A stretch of 64,000 nucleotides of DNA, from contig WIUZ02000009.1 in assembly GCA_015956445.1 (NCBI GenBank), positions 1,426,001-1,490,000 of the forward strand, read 5' to 3'. Under the pieces are notes generated by a model. The model had not been told where the DNA came from, made no database searches, and was given only the letters and a program-made list of their open reading frames with translations. A program made the position numbers and the translations under genes. Origin of the DNA: Thelephora terrestris. Taxonomy: Eukaryota; Basidiomycota; Agaricomycetes; Thelephorales; Thelephoraceae. How positions within the stretch are numbered: position 1 is the stretch's first letter; each line of letters opens with the position of its first letter. This document shows, piece after piece, positions 35,546 through 45,053 of the stretch.

Positions 35546-35739
35546 CGACGGGCTCATAGAACGGGCTCGCAATAGCCCAACACTGCTTCCGATGGAGCTC
35601 ACTCAACAACTTACTGCAAAACGTCAACTGCTCCATGTTCAAATTATCCTTCGCCACCCTCGCCGTTCTTGACTTCTTGGAAACGTCGTACAGAAGATCC
35701 TTCAATGACGGTGGAAGGATTTCCCTCTTCAGTTGATTC
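35546..35739 (-). pseudogene. Stranded exon of a BET bromodomain (BDF1-like) gene
   Basis: The 194-base minus-strand frame reads NQLKREILPPSLKDLLYDV, then MEQLTFCSKLLSELHRKQ and ASPFYEPV. This matches the linker and start of the second bromodomain of fungal BET proteins (KREIHPPPPKDL..., EQLKFCSKIL..., ASPFYEPVD). BET proteins bind acetylated histone H4. The exon still has a canonical acceptor (GCCGGCAG) and donor (GTACGT), but no further exon with bromodomain sequence lies on either side. It is probably a fragment captured and moved by a transposon, not a working gene. Confidence 0.75.
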
Positions 35740-35760
35740 CTGCCGGCAGAAAATGAATTA

Positions 35761-36751
35761 TTTCTTCTGATGACCAGAGTTGACATAGAGGGGTGTTGAG
35801 GTCCGTGTCGCTTGGCTGGAGTGATGACCAGAGCAGGAGGGGCCATCCTCTTCCACCAGCTTACCCCAGAGCGTGTTGTCCCAAGACCTCCAGTAATCCT
35901 TGGGACGGTGTGCAAAAGGGGTTGGGTTTAGGTGGGTGAAATTTCCCAAATGGTGCACCTCGCGTGAAACAAGCTTCGAACCGTATGCGCGTCCCATTAA
36001 TCCCTCTCAATAGCCAGGGCCATCAGCCTGAGTTGACCGCGGTCACGAGAGTTGGGTCTAGGTGGTCTAAACACATCCTGATACTGCATAGTTGGCAACA
36101 GACGAACCAGTGGTGTAGTGCCACCACCCCACACCACAAGGACCGACATTTCACATGAGCACCTCCCCACAGTTGTCTCTGCGAATCTGGAAATGGATGC
36201 GGTGGGTCGGGGGCTGTCGGGGGAAGGGAACAGAGGGAAAACAGGGGAAGCGATAGGGGAAGGTACATGACATGGAGCCAAGATGCGAAGTCCAACTAAA
36301 TCAGCGCATGGTCATGGCCCGTGCACTCGCTCAAGCGCTCAATGCTCAGTAACTACAGTGAGTACGTGTGGTACTGGCGCATATTTACTTATCCTTCAGT
36401 GAAAATGTGTACTGATTCATCAATAACAAAAATTTGAGTTCATACGCGAGGTGATTGACACGCACTGATGGGCATGCACACGAGTTCCCACAGTGTACAA
36501 AGCATGACGTATCATGGGAATGTTTGGAAATGAATGTGGGTTGGCTGAGTAATAGCCAATAGCAAAAGGGGAGCATATGACTAAGGATAGGGGCATATGA
36601 TGTCATGTGGGTCATGCACAGTAAACAATAGAAAGGATGACTCAACTCCTGAGTCGTGGAAGGGGTGTGGTATTTGGTATATAACCAAGGGGGTTGGATG
36701 ATTTGGTCTCTCAACAAACCTCCCTTTGTTACACACACACACATAGCCAAC
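35761..36751. other. No gene seen; promoter-like TATA near its end
   Basis: No coding region recognised. TATATAACC at about 36678-36686 precedes a short open frame that starts at 36752 and may be the first exon of the unit read on plus towards 37325. Confidence 0.4.
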
Positions 36752-37324
36752 ATGCCTTGTGCTCAAACTTGTGTTCCTACCCACCATTCTTCCTCTTATT
36801 CTCCCGTCCAGGAGAATAACTTCAATATTGATCGCTTCTCTCACGCTCGTTGTGATCCTTCTCGTCCTTATCCCACTTTGGGAAACATCATGGACTGTAC
36901 CACTACCTGTTAGGATATTCAAGTTTCTTTTCAACCATTTCGGACATACCCTATATTTCCCACATATGTTTCATTTGACATATCCTTGATCATAAGACTT
37001 GTCCGTTTTCGTAGCAACCCGATTCACTTTTGTTACGGTCCGCTACTTATTTAGCTCGTGTTTCTGCTCGCTTTCACCTCAGTGTTCGCTTTACCTTTCC
37101 GCGCACTGAGGTCAGTCTACTTGTGTATTTACACTCTTATTCCCATCTGACTCGTAACTAGATTAGCTCTTGTCTATTCTAGGTCAGATTATACACCAGT
37201 GTTCGCTTTACCTTTCCGCGCACTGAGATTAGCTCTCGTCTATTCTAGACGAACTCCGTATGCTACCTTTGCCGGCTCACACTACCGCCGACCCTAATGA
37301 GGGTTTTACCGACTTAGGTTCGGG

Positions 37325-37816
37325 ATGTCGGTTGCCATATTTGGCATGTCTACTGATGTTTCGTTTTTAGGTTTTAGGGATTTTATCCAGGCTTCTCGTA
37401 GGGTGTCTCGGTGCAAGTTGGCACATATCGAGACAAACCCTTATGTGACCGAACTCCTTAATAGGGGTGTGGAGTTTGTTACGGAGACCAACAAGACCTT
37501 TAACTCCGTGTTAGAGGCCAGTGTTATCCACACGGGTAACATTGGGTCCATGTTGATGGATGAGGTTGCTCATGTTAATGAACATATTGATGGTCGTCGA
37601 GAAGAGATAGAGAGCTTGGAAGAATGGAAGGGGACTGCGCAAGATGTTCTCCATGGACATGAAGATTCCATTGTTCGGCAGTCTGCGGAGATCGATTTAT
37701 TGAAGGGAGAGTTGGTAACTCTCAAGGACTTAATCCGGGGTCTAGTTTCCCAAACTGGGAGACTGGAAGATGACAAGGTACAGGGACTGGGATTGAAGAT
37801 AATTGATTTTTTCTAA
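37325..37816 (+). CDS. Unknown coiled-coil protein, interrupted by the palindromic element
   Basis: An open frame of 163 codons: an N-terminal MSVAIFGMSTDVSFLGF, then a long heptad-like helical region (VNEHIDGRREEIESLEEW, SAEIDLLKGELVTLKDL). A likely donor (GTACAG, 37777) and acceptor (TTCCTTTAG, 37831) follow, and coding character continues up to the insertion at 37871 and again after 42431. I do not recognise the family. It seems to belong to a mobile element, perhaps the one starting at 33715. A direct repeat of about 30 bases (37080s and 37197-37227) lies upstream. Confidence 0.45.
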   Translation: MSVAIFGMSTDVSFLGFRDFIQASRRVSRCKLAHIETNPYVTELLNRGVEFVTETNKTFNSVLEASVIHTGNIGSMLMDEVAHVNEHIDGRREEIESLEEWKGTAQDVLHGHEDSIVRQSAEIDLLKGELVTLKDLIRGLVSQTGRLEDDKVQGLGLKIIDFF

Positions 37817-37896
37817 CCCTGTTCCTTTAGGTTCGCCTTACCCATCATGTCTTGGAGTTGACTGGAGAAGTGTCACTGTCAGGGTTGTGGGCCTGC

Positions 37897-38520
37897 TTAC
37901 TGTTTGGGGGGCGCTAGAGGATTAGCGGGGTAGGGTGTATCGGGACGGGGTTTGGAGAAAGGAGTTCCTGGGGTAGAAACGAGAGGAGGCGGGATATCAA
38001 GAGCGAGTGGTGACTCGGTTTGATATGGGTGAACGGGTGAGTGGTAGTCTTGGCAGAACTGGCTTAGTTGCTGCACGAAGGGGTCGAAGTCGTGATCGCT
38101 AAGACGTTCAAAGCTGGCGAGGTATTCTATAACCGAGTAAGGTAATTCAGTTGGGATCTCCCACCAAAGTACGATGATAGAAGGGCAATGGGTGTGAACG
38201 TTAGTGGTGAGATGGACACGGGGGGTGGGGAAGTAAAAGGCCGGACTTATACTAAAGTAGACGGTTGCTAGAACGCTCTTAGTAAAGTCAGAGTTCCAGA
38301 GGAACTGATGGTCAGCTCCTAACAGGAAAGGGGGAGTGGTGACTCCGGCGTCAAGAGCGGCAAAAGGACGATAATAGGGGAAATGGGTGAGTAGACCGGC
38401 GGTTCGGTTTACTTGAAGACTCCTGATGAGTTTATACTCCCAGATAGATCTCCTGGCGTCGGGAACGACGGGTCGTTGGACGGGACTAGTGGAGGGGAAA
38501 GGATTAGGGGCACTGAACAT
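37897..38520 (-). CDS. Gene A, left copy (207 aa, unknown)
   Basis: Uninterrupted frame, starting MFSAPNPFPSTSPVQRPVV. Blocks conserved with the right copy: DARRSIWEYKLIRSLQ, TTPPFLLGADHQFLW, and TNVHTHCP with IIVLWW. It ends NPLAPPKQ only 26 bases inside the element end. The leader has a 52-base intron (38539-38590) that is conserved in the other half, and a TATA-like box at 38668-38675. No family recognised; no signal peptide. The conserved Trp/His-rich core suggests a folded domain. Confidence 0.75.
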   Translation of the reverse strand: MFSAPNPFPSTSPVQRPVVPDARRSIWEYKLIRSLQVNRTAGLLTHFPYYRPFAALDAGVTTPPFLLGADHQFLWNSDFTKSVLATVYFSISPAFYFPTPRVHLTTNVHTHCPSIIVLWWEIPTELPYSVIEYLASFERLSDHDFDPFVQQLSQFCQDYHSPVHPYQTESPLALDIPPPLVSTPGTPFSKPRPDTPYPANPLAPPKQ

Positions 38521-39180
38521 ACACTGGCAGGAGGATTCCTGCTTTGAATGAGTCAGAAGAATAAGACGTGAGGAGAATTCCTCAGCTTACTTTGTTTATT
38601 CAAGTTTTGGGTAGAGGAGTACAGAAGAGATTGAGAATGGGGAAAAGAAAGGAACGAACGCTCTTCCTTATATACCCAGTCCTCTACATGATTAGTAATC
38701 ATACAATGAGTCAAACACGAGTCAACATGGTCTGTGCGTAGTTTAGGGCAGGGTAACGGTGTCAGAGGAGTGGGACTTAGGACGACTGATGGTAGACACA
38801 ACTAGGGGAACAATAGGGAGTGAATCGAGAGTAGTTAAATGGGATTTTTCGTGTTTCGTGGTAGCAATAGAAGGACAATGGGGATTTCCCATGATCGATG
38901 GGGAATTCTCAGGTTTCATGGTAGTAATAGAAGAGTGATGGGGATTTCTCTTGATTGATGGGGATTTCTCTGGGTTCGATGGGATCGCGATTGGGGCTAA
39001 GGGTGCGTTTGTCCTAATTGGGATTTAAATGGATAATGGCTCATTGTCTTCCCCTTTTGGCATCTCATGGAGTCAGACGTATATAATCCAGGGGGATTAT
39101 TGGTCTTTTCTTCTCATCGCCTCTTTTCCTCTCCCACAATTACCACTACCATCTTCCCCTCTTAAACACCCTCTACTATT

Positions 39181-39915
39181 ATGTCTGCCTTCGTTGCCAA
39201 CAATGCCTTGCTCAACGCTGCCACCACCCCCTTTGATTTCTCCCCGTCCTTCGAGACGGATGCTCCCTTTGACGTGGAGCAACACTTGTACGACACCCCC
39301 GCCAACATTGCTCAGGACAACCAGGTCGCCGTGGACTTCCTGACCACCCATAATGCTCCTGCTGCGTTCTGGGAGCAGGCTGGGTATGAAGATCCCAACA
39401 AGACTCGTCGATGGGCTCCTGGAGTTACTCCTCTTCAGGACGCGATGGAGCGAGAGAGGGAGGATAGGATTCTCAAGTTGGAGAAGAGGATGGATGTCAT
39501 GTATGTGGTCGTCAACAGTCTTAACGAAGACTTTTCTCACTTTGCCTTGGAACATTGGAAACCTTTCCAGGAATCTTTCCTCCGGTACTTCGGCCGTCAA
39601 TGCCATGGAGCCTACTGCACCGACGCAGCTCCTCACTCCCCCATCGTCCCTCCGCCATCTTCGCGATCAGGGAGTCCCTCTTCCTCAGTCCCCTCCCTGG
39701 AGTCCTGCTCCAATGCGTCAGATGGTGGAGAGGACCCAGAAGAAGCAAGGGCGCAAGAATCCGATGACTCGTACTGGTCAACGTTGTCGTCCCTCCGACA
39801 AGTCACGACAGGTCCGGATGAAGTTGAAGGTGGAAGTAGCGGGTCTCCAGGACCGCTATGGGTACGCATTAGTGAGCGGGGCGTTGACGGATGTGAAGCG
39901 GGAGATGGAAGATAG
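39181..39915 (+). CDS. Gene B, left copy (244-codon frame, unknown)
   Basis: Starts MSAFVANNALLNAATTPFDF after a TATATAA box at 39080-39086. Blocks shared with the right copy: DVEQHLYDTPANIAQDNQVA, WEQAGYEDPN, a coiled-coil-like DAMEREREDRILKLEKRM, and VVVNSLNEDFSHFALE. A Ser/Pro/acidic tail follows. A second, overlapping frame continues to 40078 with a Cys-rich end (HDVLGCRECW, YCPQSVYN) that is also conserved in the other half. How the two frames are used is not known. No family recognised. Confidence 0.6.
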   Translation: MSAFVANNALLNAATTPFDFSPSFETDAPFDVEQHLYDTPANIAQDNQVAVDFLTTHNAPAAFWEQAGYEDPNKTRRWAPGVTPLQDAMEREREDRILKLEKRMDVMYVVVNSLNEDFSHFALEHWKPFQESFLRYFGRQCHGAYCTDAAPHSPIVPPPSSRSGSPSSSVPSLESCSNASDGGEDPEEARAQESDDSYWSTLSSLRQVTTGPDEVEGGSSGSPGPLWVRISERGVDGCEAGDGR

Positions 39916-40278
39916 TCTGTACCATGACGTGTTAGGGTGCAGGGAGTGTTGGAGGGACCCGACGACTCGAGTGATGTCGTACTGTCCGCAGAGCGTATAT
40001 AACCCTCACCATTTCGCTCATTGTTGTCCTTTTGCTCAGGCTTGTGCCTGTGAAGTAGATCCTTTCGTCTTGGTTTGAGTTCGTAGTTGTTTGTCGTTCC
40101 CCCTGTACTATTAGCTTTGCGAATAAGATCAATGTCTTGAATTACTTGCGCGATCTTGGCTACTATGTCACGCGTTTGTGACAGTCACGAACACGTGACA
40201 TAGTACAGAAGATCACACAAGTAATTCAGGATATTGGTTTAATTCGTCATAATAATACAAAATGAGTAAAGAAAAGAA

Positions 40279-41149
40279 TTAAACTAGTAGAAAGGGGTCC
40301 ACCTGACAATCGCACTGAGAGGAAGAAATGCACCGATGAGTGAAATGAGACAGATTGTATACGCTCTTCGAACAGTACGTATACTTCCTCGACACCAGAT
40401 CAAGTTGGCAATCCCAACAACCCAACACGTCATGGTCCAATCCCTCGTCCATCTCCTGCCTCACACTCCCCATCGCATCACTCACTAACTTGGACCCATA
40501 CTTATCCTGAAGCTTTGCTATCTCCAGCTTCAGCCACATTCGAACTTGGCGACTCTGGCTCGACAGGCGACACCGCTGTCCAGAACGAGTCATCGGACTC
40601 TTGTGCGGCTTCTTCGATGACCTCTCCACCATCTGAGGAACTGGAACAGGACTCCAGGGAGGGGACTGAGGGAGAGGAACTCCCCGATCCCGGTGGAGTC
40701 GGAGGGACGACGGGGGAGGACTGAGGAGGGTCGGTGCAGTAAGCCCCTCGACACTGGTGACCGAAATATTGGAAGAGAGATGCCTGGAAAGGTCCCCAAT
40801 ATTCCAAGGCAAAGTGAGAAAAGTCTTCGTTAAGGCTGTTGACGATCACATACATGAGGTCCACCCGTTCCTCCAACTTAGCAATCCTACTCTCCCGCTC
40901 TCGCTCCATAGCGTCCAACAGAGGCGAAACGCCAGGGGCACGCATTACAGTTCGGTTGGGGTCCTCATACCCAGCCTGATCCCAGAACTGTGGAGGAGCG
41001 TGGTGGGCGGTCAGGAAATCCATGGCAACCCTGTTGTCATGGGCAATATTGGCGGGGGAGTTGTACAAGTGCTGTTCGACGTCATAGGGGGTGTCGACCT
41101 CGAAAGGGGAGGCAGAGACGAAAGAGGTAGTGGCGCCATTGAGGGACAT
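40279..41149 (-). CDS. Gene B, right copy (two overlapping conserved frames)
   Basis: The start at 41149 (MSLNGATTSFVSASPF) is chosen by alignment with the left copy. The first frame runs to 40502 with the shared blocks DVEQHLYNSPANIAHDNRVA and VIVNSLNEDFSHFALE. The second frame, ending at 40279, carries the Cys-rich end (HDVLGCWDCQ, YCSKSVYN). The same two-frame layout in both halves suggests it is a real property of the gene. Function unknown. Confidence 0.55.
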
Positions 41150-41787
41150 AATTTCAAAGATTTGCTGAGGAGGAATTGTTGTAGAAGGGTGGGAGTGGAA
41201 AAGAGATGATGAGGGGAAAAGACCAAGAAGTCCCACAGCCTAAATATGTCCAGGTCAATGGGACGCCCAAAAGGGTAACAACAACGTATCATTATTCATT
41301 GTTATCCCAGAAAGGATAAACAAACCCTCAGCCCCAATCAGTCCCATCAAATCTAAGAGAAATCCCCATCACTCTTCTATTACTACCATGAAACCTGGGA
41401 ATTCCCCAGCAATCATGGGAAATCCCCATCATCCTTCTATTACTACCACGAAACATGAGAAATCCCCATTGCACCCGTTTGACTTTTCCCTCATTGTTCC
41501 CCTATTTGTATTTACCATCAATCATCCTAAGTCCCACTTCCCTGACTCAAACCTCCTGCCCTAAACTACACACAGACCATGTTGATTCGCGTTTAACTCA
41601 TTGTATGATTACTAATCATGTAGAGGATTGGGTATATAAGGAAGAGTGTTCACTCCTTTCTTTTCCCCATTCTCAATCTCTTCTGTACTCTTCTACCAAC
41701 TGCTCAATAAACAAAGTAAGCTGAGGAATTCTCCTCACGCCTTACTCTTCATCTGACTCATTCAAGCAGGAATTCTCCTGCCAGTGT

Positions 41788-42411
41788 ATGTTCAGTGCTC
41801 CTAACCCCTTCCCCTCTACCAGTCCTATTCAATGCCCTGTCATACCTGATGCTCGTCGCTCTATCTGGGAGTATAAACTCATCAGAAGTCTTCAGCTTAA
41901 TAGAACCTCCGGTCTATTAGCTCACCACCCCTACTATCGCCCCTTCTCTGCTCTCGACGCCGGAGTGACCACTCCCCCATTCCTACTCGGAGCTGATCAT
42001 CAGTTTCTTTGGAGATCTGATCTTACTGAGAGCGTGCTAGCCACTGTCTACTTCAGTATCAGTCCATCCTTCTATTTTCCCACCGCTTGTATTCATCTTA
42101 CTACCAACGTTCATACTCATTGTCCGGCTATCATTGTTCTCTGGTGGGATATCCCTACTGATTTACCTCTCACTGTTATAGAGTATCTCAACAGCTTCGA
42201 GCAACTCAGCGGTCAAGACTTCGAACTGTTCATTCAACATCTAGTTGAATTTTGCAGCGACTACAACTCGCCCATCCATCCCTATCAATTCAAGTCTCCA
42301 CTCACTCTTGATATTCCCCCACCTCTCACTTCCACCCCAGGAACTCCTTTCTCCAAACCCCGCCCCAATACACCCTACCCCGCTAATCCTCTAGCGCCCC
42401 ACAAACAGTAA
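41788..42411 (+). CDS. Gene A, right copy (207 aa, unknown)
   Basis: Same length as the left copy and clearly related along its whole length (MFSAPNPFPSTSPIQCPVIP, SIWEYKLIRSLQLNRT, PPFLLGADHQFLWRSD, ending NPLAPHKQ). TATATAAG at 41633-41640, a conserved 54-base leader intron at 41716-41769 (GTAAGC...AAGCAG), and the stop codon 20 bases before the element end. A transcript must therefore run into flanking DNA for its polyadenylation signal, which is odd. Confidence 0.75.
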   Translation: MFSAPNPFPSTSPIQCPVIPDARRSIWEYKLIRSLQLNRTSGLLAHHPYYRPFSALDAGVTTPPFLLGADHQFLWRSDLTESVLATVYFSISPSFYFPTACIHLTTNVHTHCPAIIVLWWDIPTDLPLTVIEYLNSFEQLSGQDFELFIQHLVEFCSDYNSPIHPYQFKSPLTLDIPPPLTSTPGTPFSKPRPNTPYPANPLAPHKQ

Positions 42412-42699
42412 GCAGGCCTTCAACCCTGACAAGAAGTCCAGGATCTTCAGAGGAGGTGTCAGGAGCCGGAGTTTCAAGTTGAGGAAGAAGAGCCAATGAT
42501 TCCGGAACAGGCCGAGTCTCCACCTGCTCGGTTCGTAGCTTCAGTCAAAGGTCGTTTGGTGCCGATCAATGATGAAGTTATCGAGATTTAAGAGGGAGAG
42601 TTTTACCAGAACGTCGGAGTTGTCTGTTGGGACACTCCTCATCCTGGTAGGAGGATGACTCCTCTTATCACAGTCACGGATATGACCCTGCCAAGGAAC

Positions 42700-43650
42700 C
42701 AATGACATGCCTCCATTCTCTGGAGTACTCGTCGGCCACATTCCCTACGTCCCTTTCCCTCGGGATGCTTTGCAATGTTTTGCAATGTTTCTATACTCTC
42801 TACACCTCCCTACCCCTCCCTATGCATCCCTATACTTCCCTACATATCCGTTTATCTCCCTTCACCTCACTACTCCCTTCCCTATACTAACCTACTCGTC
42901 CTGATGCTTCACGACTTTCCCGATGTTTTGGTATCCTCTCTATCTCTCGCTACCCCCCCCTACCTCCCTATATTCCTCCCAACACTACACCATTTGCAAC
43001 CCCTCCCTATATCTTCTCCCAACTTCCCTATACCTTCGCAATATCTCCCTACACCATCCCCCTTGATCCCTCGATCCCTATGCTCAATCACTTCCTTTTG
43101 GTTCATTTCTCAACCACATCTCTTTCCTTGGTTGTACATTCCCTTTGATCCCTCGCCCTCCCTATGTCATAGACTTGTCATTAGGTCTTTTTACATCATT
43201 TAGTTTGTTCCCTCTTGCTTCCTTTGTTCTCAGAGCCTCCTAGATTAGTATATAAGCCTCTGTATTCGATAGACTCAGTGGAGATCAATCCAGGGGACTG
43301 ATTCCCATGTTTTCCTCTCCCTATTGTTCTCCTCTCGTTGTTGTTGTCTCCCTATAGTCTCCTGCATCTTCCCTATAGTCTCCTGCATCTTCCCTATTGT
43401 TCTCGTTGTCATACCTGCGTCCCTGCGTTCTCATTGTCGTCTCTAGCGTCCTGTCATCATCCCAAAGATCCCGACCTCCCGCAGTTCTCGTCGTTGTCCC
43501 AAAGTTTTCCCTCATTGCTCCCTCGTCTGTTTCATTGATTCCTCTCTGTTATCTTTAGTTATCTTTAGTTCCCTCTTGTTATCTACATCTCCCTACATGT
43601 CCCAACGTTCCCGACATTTCCCGACATTTCCCTACAGTTCCCTACGTGTC
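42700..43650. repeat. Degenerate CCCTA/CCCTAT-rich pyrimidine tract
   Basis: Nearly 1 k of imperfect repeats of units such as TCCCTATA and TCTCCCTA. Its character mirrors, in inverse orientation, the CT-rich minus strand at 33850-34860. Open frames across it are compositional. Confidence 0.7.
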
Positions 43651-43769
43651 CCTACGGAGCTAGGAGGCATCGTACGACCAAGAACCACCTTCATCGACGT
43701 TGACAGGGTACTCCATCTTCTCCCCATCGGACCTTAACCCACATAGCCCCTGTTCACCGATGGCCAGCA

Positions 43770-43955
43770 TTGGAGTTTGATCCGTATGCCGAGTTCGTTC
43801 CTGACTCGGAACCAAACTCTGATTCGGAGCCCCCTAATTATGATAATTTGTCTGATGTAGATCCAAACGAAGTTAGGGAGCAAAACTGGGCCAATGAGGA
43901 GTTGGTGAGGACGGCTTTGGAAGCGGTACAAAGGATTCGCAGAGATATTGATTAA
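43770..43955 (+). CDS. Short acidic open frame, unknown
   Basis: 61 codons starting MEFDPYAEFVPDSEPNSDSE and ending RTALEAVQRIRRDID. Strongly acidic, then a helical end. It has coding character, and the frame is open some way upstream, so it may be the last exon of a transposon gene whose earlier part is lost in the CT-rich region. Low certainty. Confidence 0.35.
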   Translation: MEFDPYAEFVPDSEPNSDSEPPNYDNLSDVDPNEVREQNWANEELVRTALEAVQRIRRDID

Positions 43956-44205
43956 ATAACTCTTTTGTACTGTGGCTTCTGGAATCAATCTTCTTTCTTG
44001 TTCTTCGCGTGTGATCCATGAGTTGTAAAACATAATGGTTTTCATAAGTCCAATCCAAGGGTCAGAATAATAAGTTGGTTGACTTCTGCAAGAGGTCAAT
44101 GCATGACACTTATTAATACATCCCTTGTTGTCAGTAGCCTGAATATCTACTAGTCATCCAGGGGCAATGGATGGCCAAGTAGGGGGGATCTTCATATGAA
44201 GGTCC
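43956..44205. other. Flank of duplicated copy B, no gene seen
   Basis: Short stretch between the acidic frame and the edge of the duplicated segment. No element ends recognised. Confidence 0.35.
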
Positions 44206-44288
44206 TGAGTGCCGGTGCATGTTTCCCATCCCAGCTCTTATACCTAAGCGACAGCGATGGATTCACGTGTTGTGAGTGCAGTTTCCCG
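44206..44288. repeat. Segmental duplication copy B, left piece
   Basis: Matches 6758-6833 and its continuation, up to the Copia insertion point. The last five bases, TCCCG (44284-44288), are the target duplication repeated at 54541-54545. Confidence 0.93.
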
Positions 44289-44641
44289 TGTTGAACCGAA
44301 GGTCTGTGCCCGGCAACGGGTCAACCGGCTCCACCGCTTCGTGCGAGAGCCGATGCCGGAGAGCGCTGTATAAGCGGCCCGAAGGGACGGTGTCACATCA
44401 GTGACCCGATCGATCGGTATGACGCGCGCGTGCCTTAAGCCGCCGCACGGACCATGCATCAGTCACACTGTATAGATGTGACGTTAATAGAGTAGATAGT
44501 ATATATACCCCTCATGTGTCCATAGATCAATCAATCGCTTCTCTCTCTCTCTCTCCCACTTGCACTACTATATCTTCCCCTCTCAGGTAAGAACTAGAGT
44601 ACGCCATGTAGTAGTATAGAATATACTCTACCTGCTCAACA
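44289..44641 (+). repeat. 5' LTR of the young Copia element
   Basis: 353 bases, TGTTGAACCG...CTCAACA, with a TATATATA box at about 44499-44506. Identical to 54188-54540. Confidence 0.97.
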
Positions 44642-44657
44642 GGTTATGAGCCCGGGC
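44642..44657 (+). promoter_or_regulatory. Primer-binding site, half-tRNA initiator Met type
   Basis: GGTTATGAGCCCGGGC directly follows the 5' LTR. It is complementary to the anticodon stem-loop of initiator tRNA-Met (GGGCTCATAACC with the CAT anticodon), not to a tRNA 3' end. Priming by an initiator-Met half-tRNA is known for Drosophila copia. The old copy has the diverged equivalent at 30597. Confidence 0.8.
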
Positions 44658-45053
44658 TACGCCCTGTGTTCCAGGCTGCGCCTCTGTGGCTGCGCTGTGA
44701 ACAGGCTCTAATCTTACCTTAGTGCGCCCTCTGTGGCTGCCACTGCGCTATCCACTGCGCAGGAAGGGGACTTAGAACAAAAAGTCAAAACCCCAAAAGG
44801 GGATGAAACAGTGATTGGCTAAGCTGAGCACAACACACATTCGTAGACCCCATAAGGGGAGGGTAGTCGATTAACATCTGCCGACGGTGTGGACTGAGGC
44901 AACATGCAATAAACCTCTCACTAAAGTAATCCTTAAAAGGGAAAGGCTAATTCTTCCCTCTTTCATTGCATTTGGCATAGAAGCGTTCATTAACTGATGA
45001 CTCTTATTTTTTTGGGCGTAGGCACTTCCACCCCCCAAAAAAACCAAAGAAAC

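Larger units (their letters stand above)
37871..42431. mobile_element. Palindromic element with two diverged copies of a gene pair
   Basis: A 4561-base unit flanked by AGAAG on both sides (37866-37870 and 42432-42436). It begins TGTCACTGTCAGGG and ends CCCTGACA. The two halves are inverted copies of each other with the turning point at about 40182 (GTGACAGTCAC). Each half holds gene A, ending about 20-27 bases from the outer end, and gene B reading towards the centre from a shared divergent promoter. Gene order is A(-) B(+) | B(-) A(+). The halves differ substantially in sequence, yet A keeps exactly 207 codons in both. No transposase, integrase or polymerase is recognised. Confidence 0.85.

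Noticed and set aside
36000-36300. Pro-rich 90-codon minus-strand frames
   Set aside because: Two overlapping frames of similar quality and no conserved features; probably noncoding.
37871-42431. Reading the palindromic element as a solo LTR or a normal LTR element
   Set aside because: The halves are inverted, not direct, and there is no LTR pair, primer-binding site or polymerase.
42700-43203. Open frames rich in Pro/Ser/Leu/Tyr
   Set aside because: Compositional products of a degenerate CCCTA-type tract.
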